Below are positions 33,312-43,694 of a stretch of DNA of 64,000 nucleotides, in pieces. Under the pieces are notes generated by a model that saw only the letters and a program-made list of their open reading frames with translations, ran no database searches and had not been told where the DNA came from. How positions within the stretch are numbered: the first letter of the stretch is position 1; each line of letters opens with the position of its first letter. Made by a program: the position numbers and the translations under genes. The DNA comes from Chiua virens. Its lineage: Eukaryota; Basidiomycota; Agaricomycetes; Boletales; Boletaceae. The DNA lies in contig JAHNUO010000007.1 in NCBI GenBank assembly GCA_019787685.1, positions 558,001 to 622,000 on the forward strand. Reading direction: 5' to 3'.

Positions 33312-33773
33312 CGCGCCAAACAGCGACCTACCGACGACCGAGCTGAACTGAAGGAGAACCCTCGGTAGGGTTCTGTCAGCGATATATATAATCTGACCCA
33401 CCCCCAAACTTGGTCGATTGCTCTATATGAACAATCACATTGACATTTGAACTCTCCGCGTCAATGTCAAATCCGCATGGTCGAGCTCGAGTCGCCCTCG
33501 GAGACTCCTTGAATTCATATCCATCCTGGTTTCGCGATAGTAGCAGGGTCCAGGTTCAATGGCAAAGCGAAGCATGCAAGACTTCGATCACGAGTCAGGA
33601 CCACAGCAACAGGGCCAACCTTGCCCGAACCAGTTAACTCGGCCATGCACCAGCTTAGCACGAACTCAGCGCTACTTCCCCGAGGAATCCTCCAAGACGA
33701 TTGTCATATGAAGGCTAATGACTACACACTTCTGGTCCTCTTCTACTAATTAGAGGATACGACAGACTGAATC
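33312..33773. other. Intergenic, nothing recognised
   Basis: Contains the sorting nexin promoter; a TATATATAA run at about 33385-33393 lies some 75 bases from its start codon. Confidence 0.4.
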
Positions 33774-34998
33774 TACTGGCAGTCAGGGAACCCAAGACCG
33801 CCGAAACCAGTCCAGGAGGGGTGGCAAGCACGGAAGTGGTGCGCCTTGTCAATCTCTTCCAGGTCTTTGATGTCCTCCTTAGTCAGGTCCACAATTTTTG
33901 CGTTGCCTGTATACGAAGTCAATGCCAGTGTCCTCGGAAGAAGCGCGATCATGCTTACTGAGAATGCGTTCGTTCGTCACTGACTTGGGCAACACTGAAA
34001 AACCGAGCTCTCCTCAGCGAGACGCCGTGACAATTCCACAGTTAAACTCACCTGTGTGCAGAGGTTTGTTGGCTTGCAGAGAGATCAAAACGTTGGGAGC
34101 CGAGACGCCATACTTGGTGGCGATCCTGTTGACTACCTCGTTCTTCAACAAAGGTGAATTGTCGGAACCCAGTGGCGAATAAGCTGTTAAAATGATCCCC
34201 TTCTTCTGGCAGTATTCCACGACATCATGCTGTGGGCATGACCTTGCATATACTACCGTCATCCTCGTGATCGGTCAGTAGCGATATGCACTTACGGGTG
34301 GAGCTCAATCTGGTTCGCCGCGGGAGTAACGCGAGAGACTTTCAAGAGTCGTTCGAGATATTCCACTGAAAAGTTGGAGACGCCTAACAAAAGTCGCGAG
34401 CAGGACATATTGATTGAAATACCCCCACAGTAACGCTCATCACTCACCGATCGACTTCAATTTCTCTGGATAAGCAAGGTACAGGTCCTCCATGGCCTTC
34501 CATGTGTCAAGCCAATCGTGCCCCTCGTCGGCTTTCCCATCACGCGTCATAGGAGCTGGCCAGTGCATCAACCCTGCGAGTATCGTGAGCGTCCGAGTCC
34601 CTGCATAGAAGGTGCAAGCACAATTGGTATCATACACAAGTCAATGTAAGGGGTATCCAGCTTCTTGAACGATGACTCGAGTGCCGCTGCGGGATTCCTT
34701 TGATCCGGGTTGTCGAGCTTGGTCGTCAAGAAGATCTGTTCTCTCGGGACCCCAGATGCTTTGATGCCTTGACCGACTTCGGTCTCGTTCTGATATCCGG
34801 CGGCAGTGTCGATGTGTCGATATCCGTTCTTCAGTGCAAATTCCACTGCATGCTCGACCTGGCCGGGCCTCGACTTCCAGGTACCTGTTGGAACTGATCA
34901 GGAAAGTGTAATGAATGACTTGGGGGGTTTGCTTTACCGAGACCGACGGTGGGCATGACAGCGCCTGTGTTGAGCGTGACGGAAGTGGTAGCAGGCAT
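33774..34998 (-). CDS. Aldo-keto reductase, copy 1
   Basis: NADPH-dependent (beta/alpha)8-barrel reductase, cytosolic. Start at 34998 ([20 protein letters not shown]). Exons carry the AKR catalytic tetrad: Asp and Tyr in [14 protein letters not shown], Lys in FLTTKLDN, and His in LMHWPAP. Then come [19 protein letters not shown] and NQIELHP (cofactor pocket) and [16 protein letters not shown]. The C-terminal loop reads [14 protein letters not shown] and ends FPDCQ at 33774. Length is about 310 residues over five or six exons, normal for AKR families 1-5. No break is visible. It is a tandem paralogue of the next gene, on the same strand, 224 bases apart. Substrate is not readable; fungal relatives reduce aldehydes and sugars such as glycerol- or xylose-type compounds. 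Confidence 0.9.
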
Positions 34999-35060
34999 CT
35001 TGGCGATTTAACTGGGAGACAGAGTATGCTTCAGGCTGTAAGTCCCCTTTGACCCTCTCT

Positions 35061-35067
35061 TTATAAT
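35061..35067 (-). promoter_or_regulatory. TATA-like box for aldo-keto reductase copy 1
   Basis: ATTATAA on the minus strand, about 63 bases before the start codon at 34998. Confidence 0.5.
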
Positions 35068-35222
35068 CTTCCTCATGAGACCCGATTCTTATTCTGGTTC
35101 AGACATGGGGCCGAATATCACTGGATTAATTATATTCCAGCTTCTGTGCACTGATACGCGATACTACTATCGTTCACGTGTCTCTTTGTTCTATGTATGA
35201 ATCACCGAGGTTTCTTACACGC

Positions 35223-36428
35223 TCACTGACAGTCTGGGAAACCGAGGCCGCCCCATCCCGGTCCAGGAAGGGTGACATGCGCGGAAGTGATGGGTCTTAT
35301 CGATGGTATCAAGCTCTGCGATATCTTCCTCCGTGAGGTCGATGATTTTGCTATTGCCTAGAACGATGATCAGTCGAAAATATCGTATATGTATCGGCGG
35401 ACGACTTACTCGAGATACGGGAATTGGTGACAGACTTTGGAAGGACTGTTTCCGATGAGCATGAGCAAGCAGCAGTCTCCCCGCGAAATTCACGCTTACC
35501 GGTATGGAATGGCTTATTTGCGTGGAGCGATATCAGGACGTTGGCAGGGTGGACGCTATATTTGGCCGCAATTTTGCCGACGACGGGATTCGCGAGAAGG
35601 GGAGAGTTGTCAGAACCCAAGGGAGAGTAGGCAGTAATGATGATCCCTTTCGTGATGCAATAGTCAACGACATCTTTTTGAGGGCAAGACCTAAGCGGAA
35701 TTAATCAGGATCGACCATCCAAACATTGAACTCGTACGGGTGAAGCTCGATCTGGTTGACAGCAGGAACGACTCGTGTGACCTTGAGAAGTCTTTCAAGG
35801 TATTCCACCGAAAAGTTGGAAACGCCTGAAAACAACCACTTGAGCGTATATGTAAATGTCACGATGTCTGTGCGCACCGATGGCTTTCACTCTGTCACGG
35901 TTGGCGAAGTAGACATCCTCCATCGACTTCCACGTGTCAAGCCAATCGTGGCTCTTGTCTGCCGTCAGTTTACCAGAGGCATCCTTCGTCATAGGTGCCG
36001 GCCAGTGCATCAACCCTGTAAATCAAAACGTCGGTCTTGTAAACGAAATGATTCCCAACTAGACGTACACAGATCAATGTAAGGTGTCTCAAGCTGTGTC
36101 AATGAATAGTCCAACGCTTCCTGCGCATGCTTGTGTGCATTGTTAAAGAGTTTGGTTGTCAAGAAAATATTCTCTCTCGACACGCCTGATGCCTTGATGC
36201 CTTGGCCAACCTCCTTTTCATTGTCGTAGGCAGTGGCCGTGTCAATGTGTGTGTAACCGTTCCTGAGTGCAAATTCAACAGCATGTTCTACCTGGCCTGG
36301 CTGTGACTTCCAAGTTCCTTTATCATACCGTTATTAGAGCCAAACGGGGTCAGGAAGGTGAACATACCGAGTCCGACCGTAGGCATAATGGCGCCGGTGT
36401 TCAGCGTGACTGAGGTTGTTGCGGGCAT
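35223..36428 (-). CDS. Aldo-keto reductase, copy 2
   Basis: Start at 36428 in the same leader as copy 1 ([13 protein letters not shown] then IMPTVGLG). Tetrad residues appear in the same places, with the segment around Asp and Tyr reading [11 protein letters not shown], the His in LMHWPAPM, and the later block [20 protein letters not shown]. It ends [13 protein letters not shown], then FPRLS-type shadow frames; the true frame ends FPDCQ at 35223. Copies 1 and 2 differ in most third positions and in loops such as [19 protein letters not shown] against [18 protein letters not shown], so the duplication is not recent. Divergent substrate choice is likely but not demonstrated. A TATA box (GTATAAAA, minus strand, 36477-36484) sits about 50 bases upstream. 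Confidence 0.88.
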
Positions 36429-36476
36429 GATGGAATGAATGAGAAGACAATAAGGCAATGGTAGAGAAGAGACTGG

Positions 36477-36484
36477 TTTTTATA
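36477..36484 (-). promoter_or_regulatory. TATA box for aldo-keto reductase copy 2
   Basis: GTATAAAA on the minus strand about 50 bases before the ATG at 36428. Confidence 0.6.
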
Positions 36485-36664
36485 CTTGGAAATGGCCCGC
36501 CGATGGCGTAAGCCCATACGAGAACTGTTTCCCGTCATATCAATATCCACCTTGCCATCGGGCATTTATCGGAGAAACCACGGGCATGAACGATTGATAT
36601 GACGTCACCTATAGAAAACTGCACATTAGTCATACAGTATGTACAACAACTGGGTTCAACTCCA

Positions 36665-38349
36665 TTATAGCCAGATCCAGAACCGCACCATCGTATCTAA
36701 CCCACTCATCCAATTCAATTTCGCCGGAACTGCAGTAGCTTCATTCCCTTTGAGCTTAGACCCTGCTATAGTTCGGATTCGCACATTGTACCACGCCACA
36801 GTAACACTTGCACCAATAAAGGGGATCTGAGGCACCCATGACGGTAGTTGGATGTCACCATCTGGTTCGTATGTAAAAGGTTCGTCGTCCGAAGTGATTG
36901 AGGTTCCATTTCTAGCAGCGACAAGAATTCTTTCCCGCAAAACTGCTGGAAGATCAGGATGCAGAATTGAACCTCGCCCGATCCCAAGTAGGTCGGCATG
37001 TCCAGCATCCAGTGCACTTTGAAGGTGTGCTGGCGAAGCGAAGACCGCCGGTGAGCATAATGAGAGGGATATTGATTCCCGTTGGCGCGTTCTCCTTCAA
37101 GGATTGCCGTGCTCTTTTTGAGAACTGGGCGAAGAATGCTTGTCGAGGACTTGCTGCCTTTACAGACACGAAATCTATGACTGGAATGAGTCTTGGACCA
37201 GAATTTCACCATTGGCGCGTACCTGGCGACTCGTAATCACCTCCGCTTACCTCGATAAAATCAATCATTCCCCAGGACGCGATGACCCGTACGTAATCGA
37301 GCACACGCTGTGCCTCATTTAGCACTCTTTCATCTGAAGGTCCCTCGCCCGCCTCCACGTAATCTGCGGAGTTGATTTTTACACCAATAATAAAGTCCTC
37401 TGGAACGACGGCACGAATACCATCGGCGATTTCTCGCACCATACGGAGCACATTCTCTGGTGCAGCCGAATACTGGTCCTGTCGAACGTTGCTCTATTGA
37501 ATGCAAACGCAAAATATCAGTCGGTGCGCTGTTTCGTAGTGACTAGGTTTCAAAATCTACCTTGGGATTCAGAAACTGAGCCAGAAGATCTGGTGGAAGT
37601 GTGAATGAGTGAGCATTTTAAGAAGGCCACAAAGCTACTCACATCCATGCGCACAATGAAGCTGCACTCCATCAAACCCGGCTTGGTGAGCGGTCAACGC
37701 TCCCCTAATGAAAGCTTGTTGTACTTGCTTGATATCGTTGAGCGTCATTCTCGGGGTTGTTGGAACAGTGCGCGGAGATATGGATGTGGTTTGTCCTGCG
37801 CTTCCACGGATGTAACCTCATCATGCGATCGAATGCGCTTATTCGAACCAACCCGCACCGGACTCGGTGCCATGGGAGGAACACCGAATTTACGACCGCC
37901 AATTATATTGGGGGACTGACGCCCGACATGAGAGAGCTGCATGACAGCCAACGGGCGTGCGGATGACTCATGCACGTCCTCTGCATGAATCGCGCGCGCC
38001 AGACGCTCGAATGGGGCCAAGGTCTCTTCGTCGAGCATTTCGGGAATCACCATGTCGCGGCCCAGCGTCAAGTGGTCTCGATACACCTGGACGTTACCTG
38101 TCATGATCATCCCCCAGTCGTTCTTGCCCCATTCCGTGTAGATACCCATGTGGTACTTGTTTGGCGGTCCCCCGTACATGTTCGCGAGGTGTTCGTACAA
38201 GGCGACCTGAATGGTGCAGTGTCCATATGCGTGAGACACGCGCTTCGGACATAAACGAAAACCCAAACTATACAAACCTTCGTCAATTTATTGGCCATCG
38301 TGCGACCACTACATGGGAGAGTGAGTGGTGAGAATATTTCCGAACTCAT
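36665..38349 (-). CDS. Old Yellow Enzyme-like NADH:flavin oxidoreductase
   Basis: FMN-dependent TIM-barrel reductase. Start at 38349: SEIFSPLTLPCSGRTMANKL, the classic opening strand of the family. Then MTGNVQVYRDHLTLGRDM, AVMQLSHVGRQSPNI, GALTAHQAGFDGVQLHCAHG and YLLAQFLNPKSNVRQDQYS (G-x-x-LHCAHGYLLAQFL is the FMN/substrate block). Next FIIGVKINSADY, IASWGMIDFIEVSGGDYESP, PLIMLTGGLRSP and ADLLGIGRGSILHPDLP. The last exon adds a hydrophobic C-terminal tail (WVPQIPFIGASVTVAWYN and more) that could anchor the enzyme to a membrane. It differs from bacterial OYE-like oxidoreductases chiefly in that tail. It reduces activated double bonds of enones in detoxification or secondary metabolism. Lies just upstream of the two aldo-keto reductases on the same strand. 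Confidence 0.88.
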
Positions 38350-38689
38350 GGCTCTGAGTTAGGCTGTAGTTGGTGGAGGGAGCTGGTCGAAGCAGTTTGA
38401 ACAACTTACCTCACGTACACAACGTACAGCACAGCATTGTAAGTTTTCTGGATTATCGTGACTATTCGGAACAACGAACAATCCGCGAGTTGGTGTCAAC
38501 AAGGTCAAAGTACGGCAGCATATGGTGAACCGTGACGTACTTGCTAGCTACAACCTTCAAGCTTCAAGCTCAAGTGAAAATCGGTCCACTCGAGAATGTC
38601 AATCGAAGTTGCAACTCAACACGATATCTTTTAAATCTGTTTGTTATGTACGTGTGAAATTGCTGTTGGCAGGCATCACCAGACACGCC
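38350..38689. other. Upstream region of the Old Yellow Enzyme gene
   Basis: No gene recognised; it merges into a retrotransposon remnant on the plus strand. Confidence 0.35.
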
Positions 38690-38862
38690 GTGAAATATCT
38701 AACAGGCCACCTTGAAACCGACGCGACACTGTGGAACAAGATCAGGCACCCGGACATCCGACGACAAGTACAAAACTTCCTATTCAGGGCTATGTCCGGA
38801 TCCCTCCGTACCGGAGTTTTTGGGACAAAATCCCCATCCGTGCATATGAACGTGCCCAAGTG
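38690..38862 (+). mobile_element. Fragment of a LINE (Tad1-like) retrotransposon 3' region
   Basis: A plus-strand frame reads KYLTGHLETDATLWNKIRHP, then IRRQVQNFLFRAMSGSLRTG, and, after a one-base shift near 38822, FWDKIPIRAYERAQ. This pattern (LWxxIRxxDI...FL...AxxGxxRxGxFW) is the region downstream of the RNase H domain in LINE-type elements common in Agaricomycete genomes; normally a zinc-finger CxxC...ESxxHIL follows, and it is missing here. Only about 60 codons remain, so this is a dead remnant, perhaps continued weakly to 39080. Confidence 0.6.
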
Positions 38863-39270
38863 AGTTTTGTCTCATTGTGCATGTATTGAGTAGTAGCGTG
38901 ACATGCAATGTATCAAGGAAGTTGGTCCCCAGTCACTGGTCCCGTTCCCACTGCGGGCCTGCGCAATCGCATTCAATACTCGGTCTAGGGCTTAGTATGC
39001 CCGGCGTCTATGTTCAAGTCGAGCCTGAGGTCCGTATTCCAACGTGGTGGAACAACACTATGTACCGTGTTCTTCTCCCGTGATCAGTGTACACAGTCTA
39101 AGTACGCGCCCCTCACTTGTTAGTACACCCCTCACAAGAACCTTGAGTTAAAAATCATGACAAGAAATACACAATACACATAAGGATGCCCAAAGGGGAT
39201 ATGCGAGTCGACGGTTCATTCAAGTTCTAATAAACTGACGGATGGGTATCTTGACCATCATAACGTTCGG
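38863..39270. other. Probable further retroelement debris
   Basis: The plus-strand frame 38877-39083 (ending WWNNTMYRVLLP) follows the LINE fragment but is not itself conserved enough to assign. Confidence 0.3.
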
Positions 39271-40952
39271 TCAAAGGCTTGTCTTCCTAGTCAAGTCCTA
39301 CAGACGACGTAAGCAATAGGAACTGGTTTGCAGCGGCGTGTTGTACACATACCACGTGGGGACTTGTAGCAAACTGAATTCCAGTGAGTGGAGAGAATGC
39401 TAACTTCCGCTTAGAAAAACTCACCCTCGGGGATTGAGGTTCGTGAACCAAGCAGGCCTCCTCAAATGTCGTTTCAATCTGTGCGATGAGTTCCCTGATA
39501 CATCGCATTGGTTACCAGCCTAACTGCCAAAGTCACGGAAACACCCACGTGAGCGAATCGCGAAGCTCGGTCCACGTAACATCAGGTTTTGTCTTCATAA
39601 CTTCCAAAAAACACTTGGAATGGGAGCTCGGATCAATGAGAAGGTATGATCGCACTCGAGAAATCTACCTTCGTGAAGTGTCACTTCTCGTTCGCGATCA
39701 TCATGTGCAAACTGTTGATCTCTGCACGCAGACAAGCAAATCTGAAAAGTATTGACCAGTTTGAACACACCAAGTGCAATACCATCAGGCACATACTACT
39801 TTAAGCTCCCCAACCTCCTTCGTCTCTGATATTGGCGGGCCACGCCGAGTAGGTGGCTGAGGATCACAGCCTTGATCTTTCTTACGCGATTTTACTGCGA
39901 TGATCTGTCAATGCGAACCTATATGCAGCGAATGCAAACTTACAGAGATTGATTACGGCTAGTTCCGACATCTAAGAATTCGGAAGTTAGTATTCAAGTT
40001 GTGATGCCAGGAAGTCGGTCAAGTTGACCTTTGAACAGCTGACCGGGACCGACAGGCCACGCCCTTGAATAGAGATTTGGTCCATTACCCCTTCGCAGAT
40101 CTTTCGATGAAGGTTACAGGGGAATGTAGATATGATGTACCTGTCACGTACTCAGGAGAGTTTCAGAATGACAACAGTCAAAAAGCGCCTAGAAACGGCT
40201 TCAGTCTCGAAGAGATACTCATGTGAAGCATACATACAAACAGTTTCGAGCCTTTGACTCCTTCGAGCGGTGTAATAAGGCGCTCATGGAGAACCTGACA
40301 GACATGATATCAAAGGATACCACTGAATCTTGATCTACTTACATTATCAAGAATAGGCTTCCCATCCGCACAGACGATTTCTGCTAACTTGAGTACGGTT
40401 GTGAACCCAAGAATGGAAGCCACTCACCAGAATCCCGACCATCGGCTCTCATACGCGCACGATCACCGCCATCTTCTTCTAGGACCGTGACCCGAGACTA
40501 CAAAATCTTGAGTTTCAACCATGGTGTCCTCGCGTAGACATTCGACAACTTACAATAAAAGCAGAGGCGGCAATCTTCCGGAACCTCGCTGGTTAGTCGA
40601 CCTATTTGGCGTAACTATGAGAGTTTCAGTAGACCTCCAAACTGAAAGCAAACAGACGCACGATTTTTTCGCGAGTCGGCCAAAGCTCCTTAGGGTGTTC
40701 TTTGGAATCCATCATTAAAATAACATCCTCTGCCTCGTAGCCGCGGACCGCTGCATCACGTCGGATGAGACCGCTCAACATCCAACGATTGAATTCGCAC
40801 GTACTTATCAAATAGTCTCGAAACGCTTGGGCATCTCGATGAGAAGAATCAAGATTAGACAAGCCATTGAACTTGGACCCAGTTTTACAGCTGACGCGCC
40901 GGACAGCAACGAGGAGAGCTCTCTTATTTCCCAGAGGTTTGTGTGCTACCAT
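39271..40952 (-). CDS. Metacaspase-like protein, copy 2 (probably frameshifted)
   Basis: Paralogue of the gene at 19880-21769, same strand. Start at 40952 (MVAHKPLGNKRALLVAVRRV). The blocks are SSHRDAQAFRDYLI, EAEDVILMMDSKEHPKELWP and a 47-base intron. Then come RQIGRLTSEVPEDCRLCFY and the catalytic His in FSGHG (40484-40495). The Cys is in ALFDCCHSETLL (40168-40179), closer to the common D-x-CHS form than copy 1. The p10 segment LSACRDQQFAHDDREREVTL follows, and a last short exon DLTRKTSL ends at 39271. Just after SGHG there is one base more than in copy 1 (GG at 40482-40483 against one G), which breaks the frame at the catalytic site. Either this copy is inactive or the base is an error. 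Shorter leader than copy 1. Confidence 0.72.
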
Positions 40953-42233
40953 GGCAATTGAATGGAAAGCGAGGTGCGATGCCAAATGTAGGCGCTCGAA
41001 CTTGAAAATCAATAAGAATATGGCAGTTGTTGAATGAATGGAGTGGCGTTACGAGATATACGCGGGACAGGGTCAAGCGCCTCGCCATCTCTCCTTCAGA
41101 ATATATATGGGGTATGGTATGGATGAGGCACAGCTCTGTGTCATGCCAGTGTCAACGTATTACAGCACAACGCAGCAAGAACGGATCTCACAACCTTCGA
41201 CAACAGGTGCGGCGAAAAAGCGCGTCGATACCGTCACAGCCTTACTTGCTTGCTGTCATTTCCAGCGAATCGTAGTCTGCGAGAGTTTCAGATTAAAGGA
41301 GAACCACACCTGTATGGTTAGACTCAGGACACTTACGGTCGAGGCCCGAGCTAAGCGCTGAGCACCACATGACCCCCGCTACTCACGGCAGCGTTAGCAA
41401 CTGTGAAGGAGAATGTTCCGGCGGGCAGCGTCCTATTCCTGACATGAGCCTTACTATAATGATAACTTGATGCTGCTTCATGACGATGATGGTGCTCAGG
41501 CTCAAGCTCAAATTCGATCAAGTCACTCAGTGGACCAGTGCGATCAAACCTAGCAATTGAGCGTCATGGCTGGAACGTTGATATCGTAACTGTCACTGAC
41601 AACCTGTGCGGCTTGTCCCTGTACTGGCCGGCATTATACTTGGAGTGAAACCTTGGTATGGCAGGAAGGCACAGCACAGCACTAGTACACAACAAAGTAC
41701 TGACTCGAATCAGACTTCAACTGCATAGCTTTGATGATCAATCGGATCAGAGTAAATCAGAATAGAGTATGTACAAAACACGCACATCTTTGAAATGGCG
41801 AAAGGAATTATAATGCAGACAAAATACAAGACGAGTTTGAATTTCAGTGCAGTATCAGCCTGAGCATAACCACCGACTTCGGATCTTGCGATTCCCATCC
41901 AAACCCGTTCTAGAAACGGCAGAAAGTTCCTGTCGAAAAACAAAACAGACCAGCCTGTGTGTTTCCATATTATGGATACTTAGTCAGGTGTAATGTATAA
42001 TTGCTCCTGTGGTTGAAATATATTATCATCATGAAATTACCTTGCGTATTTGGTTTGCGTATCGAGAAGGCGCGCCATGTGTCAAGCATGAAACGATACA
42101 TATTTAACATATCATTGGCTTGACAAAGAATTTCTATAAATAAAAGTGCATAATCAGTTACTTTTCTCGGTCACATTTCCATCGAAAAACCCTTTAAGGA
42201 TCAGAATGGCATGTACATAATGCCCAAGAAATC
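40953..42233. other. Long stretch without a recognised gene
   Basis: Open frames at 41027-41361 (+) and 41710-41943 (-) have no conserved features. One minus-strand segment near 41390-41440 (RTLPAGTFSFTVANAA) resembles part of a secreted protein, but no complete model could be built. 41930-42230 is AT-rich. Confidence 0.3.
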
Positions 42234-42958
42234 TCACTTACAGTATTGCGCCGCGTACTTGACGGTGATGTTTAAAGCTTTGAGGTGATACTTCGCAGGC
42301 GGCTGTCCTCCATAATTCTGTACCCTGAAAATCTGACTCGCCAAATCGCCGTTGATACCCTTGATCATCCAATTGTTGAAATTGACAGTCGGGTCTGAAC
42401 TCAAAAGGTCCCCGATTTTGACTCCAATGACGTAGGTATGCGAATTACCAGCGGTATGGCCAGAGGAAGTAAAGTCTCACTTGGGGAAGATGTCCTTTCC
42501 TACCGAGTTATGGACGAACATGGGCTTGCCGAGGGGATTCAGGCAGAGGAGTGCGGTCATTGCTTCCTTTGGGGTGGTAATGGATTCGTTCCACATGCCA
42601 TACACGAGGTAGGAAGCGACATCGAAGGCAGTGGTCCCGTACAGACAAGAGGTATCACAGAGTTCCGCGATTGCTCCTGCTGACTTGGTGTGGAGGTCAG
42701 TCGCTGGCTAACGGTAACCATTGCTCAGGAGCTTACTCGAAATCAGTCCCATTGCACGTGTAGTCTTGGGTTCCAACCCCGAGAGCGATGAAACTCGGTG
42801 AGCATCTGGGTACTACCAACTCGGTCTGGTTGGCTGGAACCTGGAGCCTGGTGTTGGACTAAACTACAGCCCGAGGCCGCATCCCTGGTAGTATGAAACG
42901 CTCGCGTAGACCTCAGGAAAAATTTGGCCGCGAACAGTAAAGGAGTCCAGGAAATCAT
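42234..42958 (-). pseudogene. DUF3455 secreted protein gene with nonsense mutation
   Basis: Family hallmarks are clear: FIALGVGTQDYTCNGTDF, SAGAIAELCDTSCLYGTTAF, GKPMFVHNSVGKDIFPK, then DFTSSGHTAGNSHTYVIGVK, VKIGDLLSSDPTVNFNNWMI and VQNYGGQPPAKYHLKA with ITVKYAAQYC at the end. DUF3455 proteins are secreted fungal proteins of unknown function, sometimes labelled malate dehydrogenase-like. The start is probably the ATG at 42958 (MISWTPLLFAA, a signal peptide). Between IFPK and DFTSSG the same frame is interrupted by a TGA at 42477-42479. Relatives usually have an aromatic residue here, often Trp, so TGG to TGA is likely. No intron removes it, because the only donor (GTGAGA) and nearest acceptor are out of phase. 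An earlier frame change near 42800-42850 also disturbs the model. Probably a pseudogene. Confidence 0.75.
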
Positions 42959-43694
42959 TCGAGTGAGGAAATCACAATGACGAGTTTGGGTTGTCGGTGG
43001 ACCGTGCAGTGAAGATGAAGAATTCAACTCGGAGAAGAGTTTGTGTCCAGATGACTCCTAGAGGGCAGCTTTATCCATCGTTCTGAACGCTAACTTGAAA
43101 AGTTGAAACGGGGCGCATGAGTACATGGGTCGCAAATCTGAACTTTGAAGCGCCACCGTGTCGAATGACGTAACTCGCAACCTCAGGCTTAACCAGACGG
43201 GCATGTCTACCGCTCCACGACTTCCGTCCGTACTCAAGTCAAGTCCTGCAACCCAAGACAGTGAGTGGGTAGTATCTCGTGTGTACTCTTAACCTTAAGT
43301 TTCTTCAGCAACGACCGTCCAGAAAGATGTGGATGTAGGCCATGGCTGGGTGACATCTCCGTCAGAGTATGTACATTTCTATTACTTTCGTCCAGAGCGT
43401 CGCTAAGCCCCCGTAGAACACCAATCTTTATTTGTGCGTTTCAAGGTATTATCCGATGCGATCGTGCCACAGAGAATATCCTGACAGGTGGAGATGCCTA
43501 AGACTGTAACAGGTTGTTCCCATCTCGTGAACGCGTAATGCTGCATCGCAAACGCGACCACGATTCAGACGATGATCGGGATATCCTGACATGGAACGAG
43601 TAAGACACATCCATCCACCCTGGTTCACTACGTGTACTACTGCCCATTCCGCTAGATGACGGACAAACACCTTTTCAAGCGTGTTTGTTTCCAA
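42959..43694. other. Intergenic, nothing recognised
   Basis: Small frames only (43265-43501 +, 43449-43694 -). Confidence 0.35.

Noticed and set aside
42477..42479. TGA read as selenocysteine in the DUF3455 gene
   Set aside because: Agaricomycetes lack known selenoprotein machinery and the position is aromatic in relatives; nonsense mutation is simpler.
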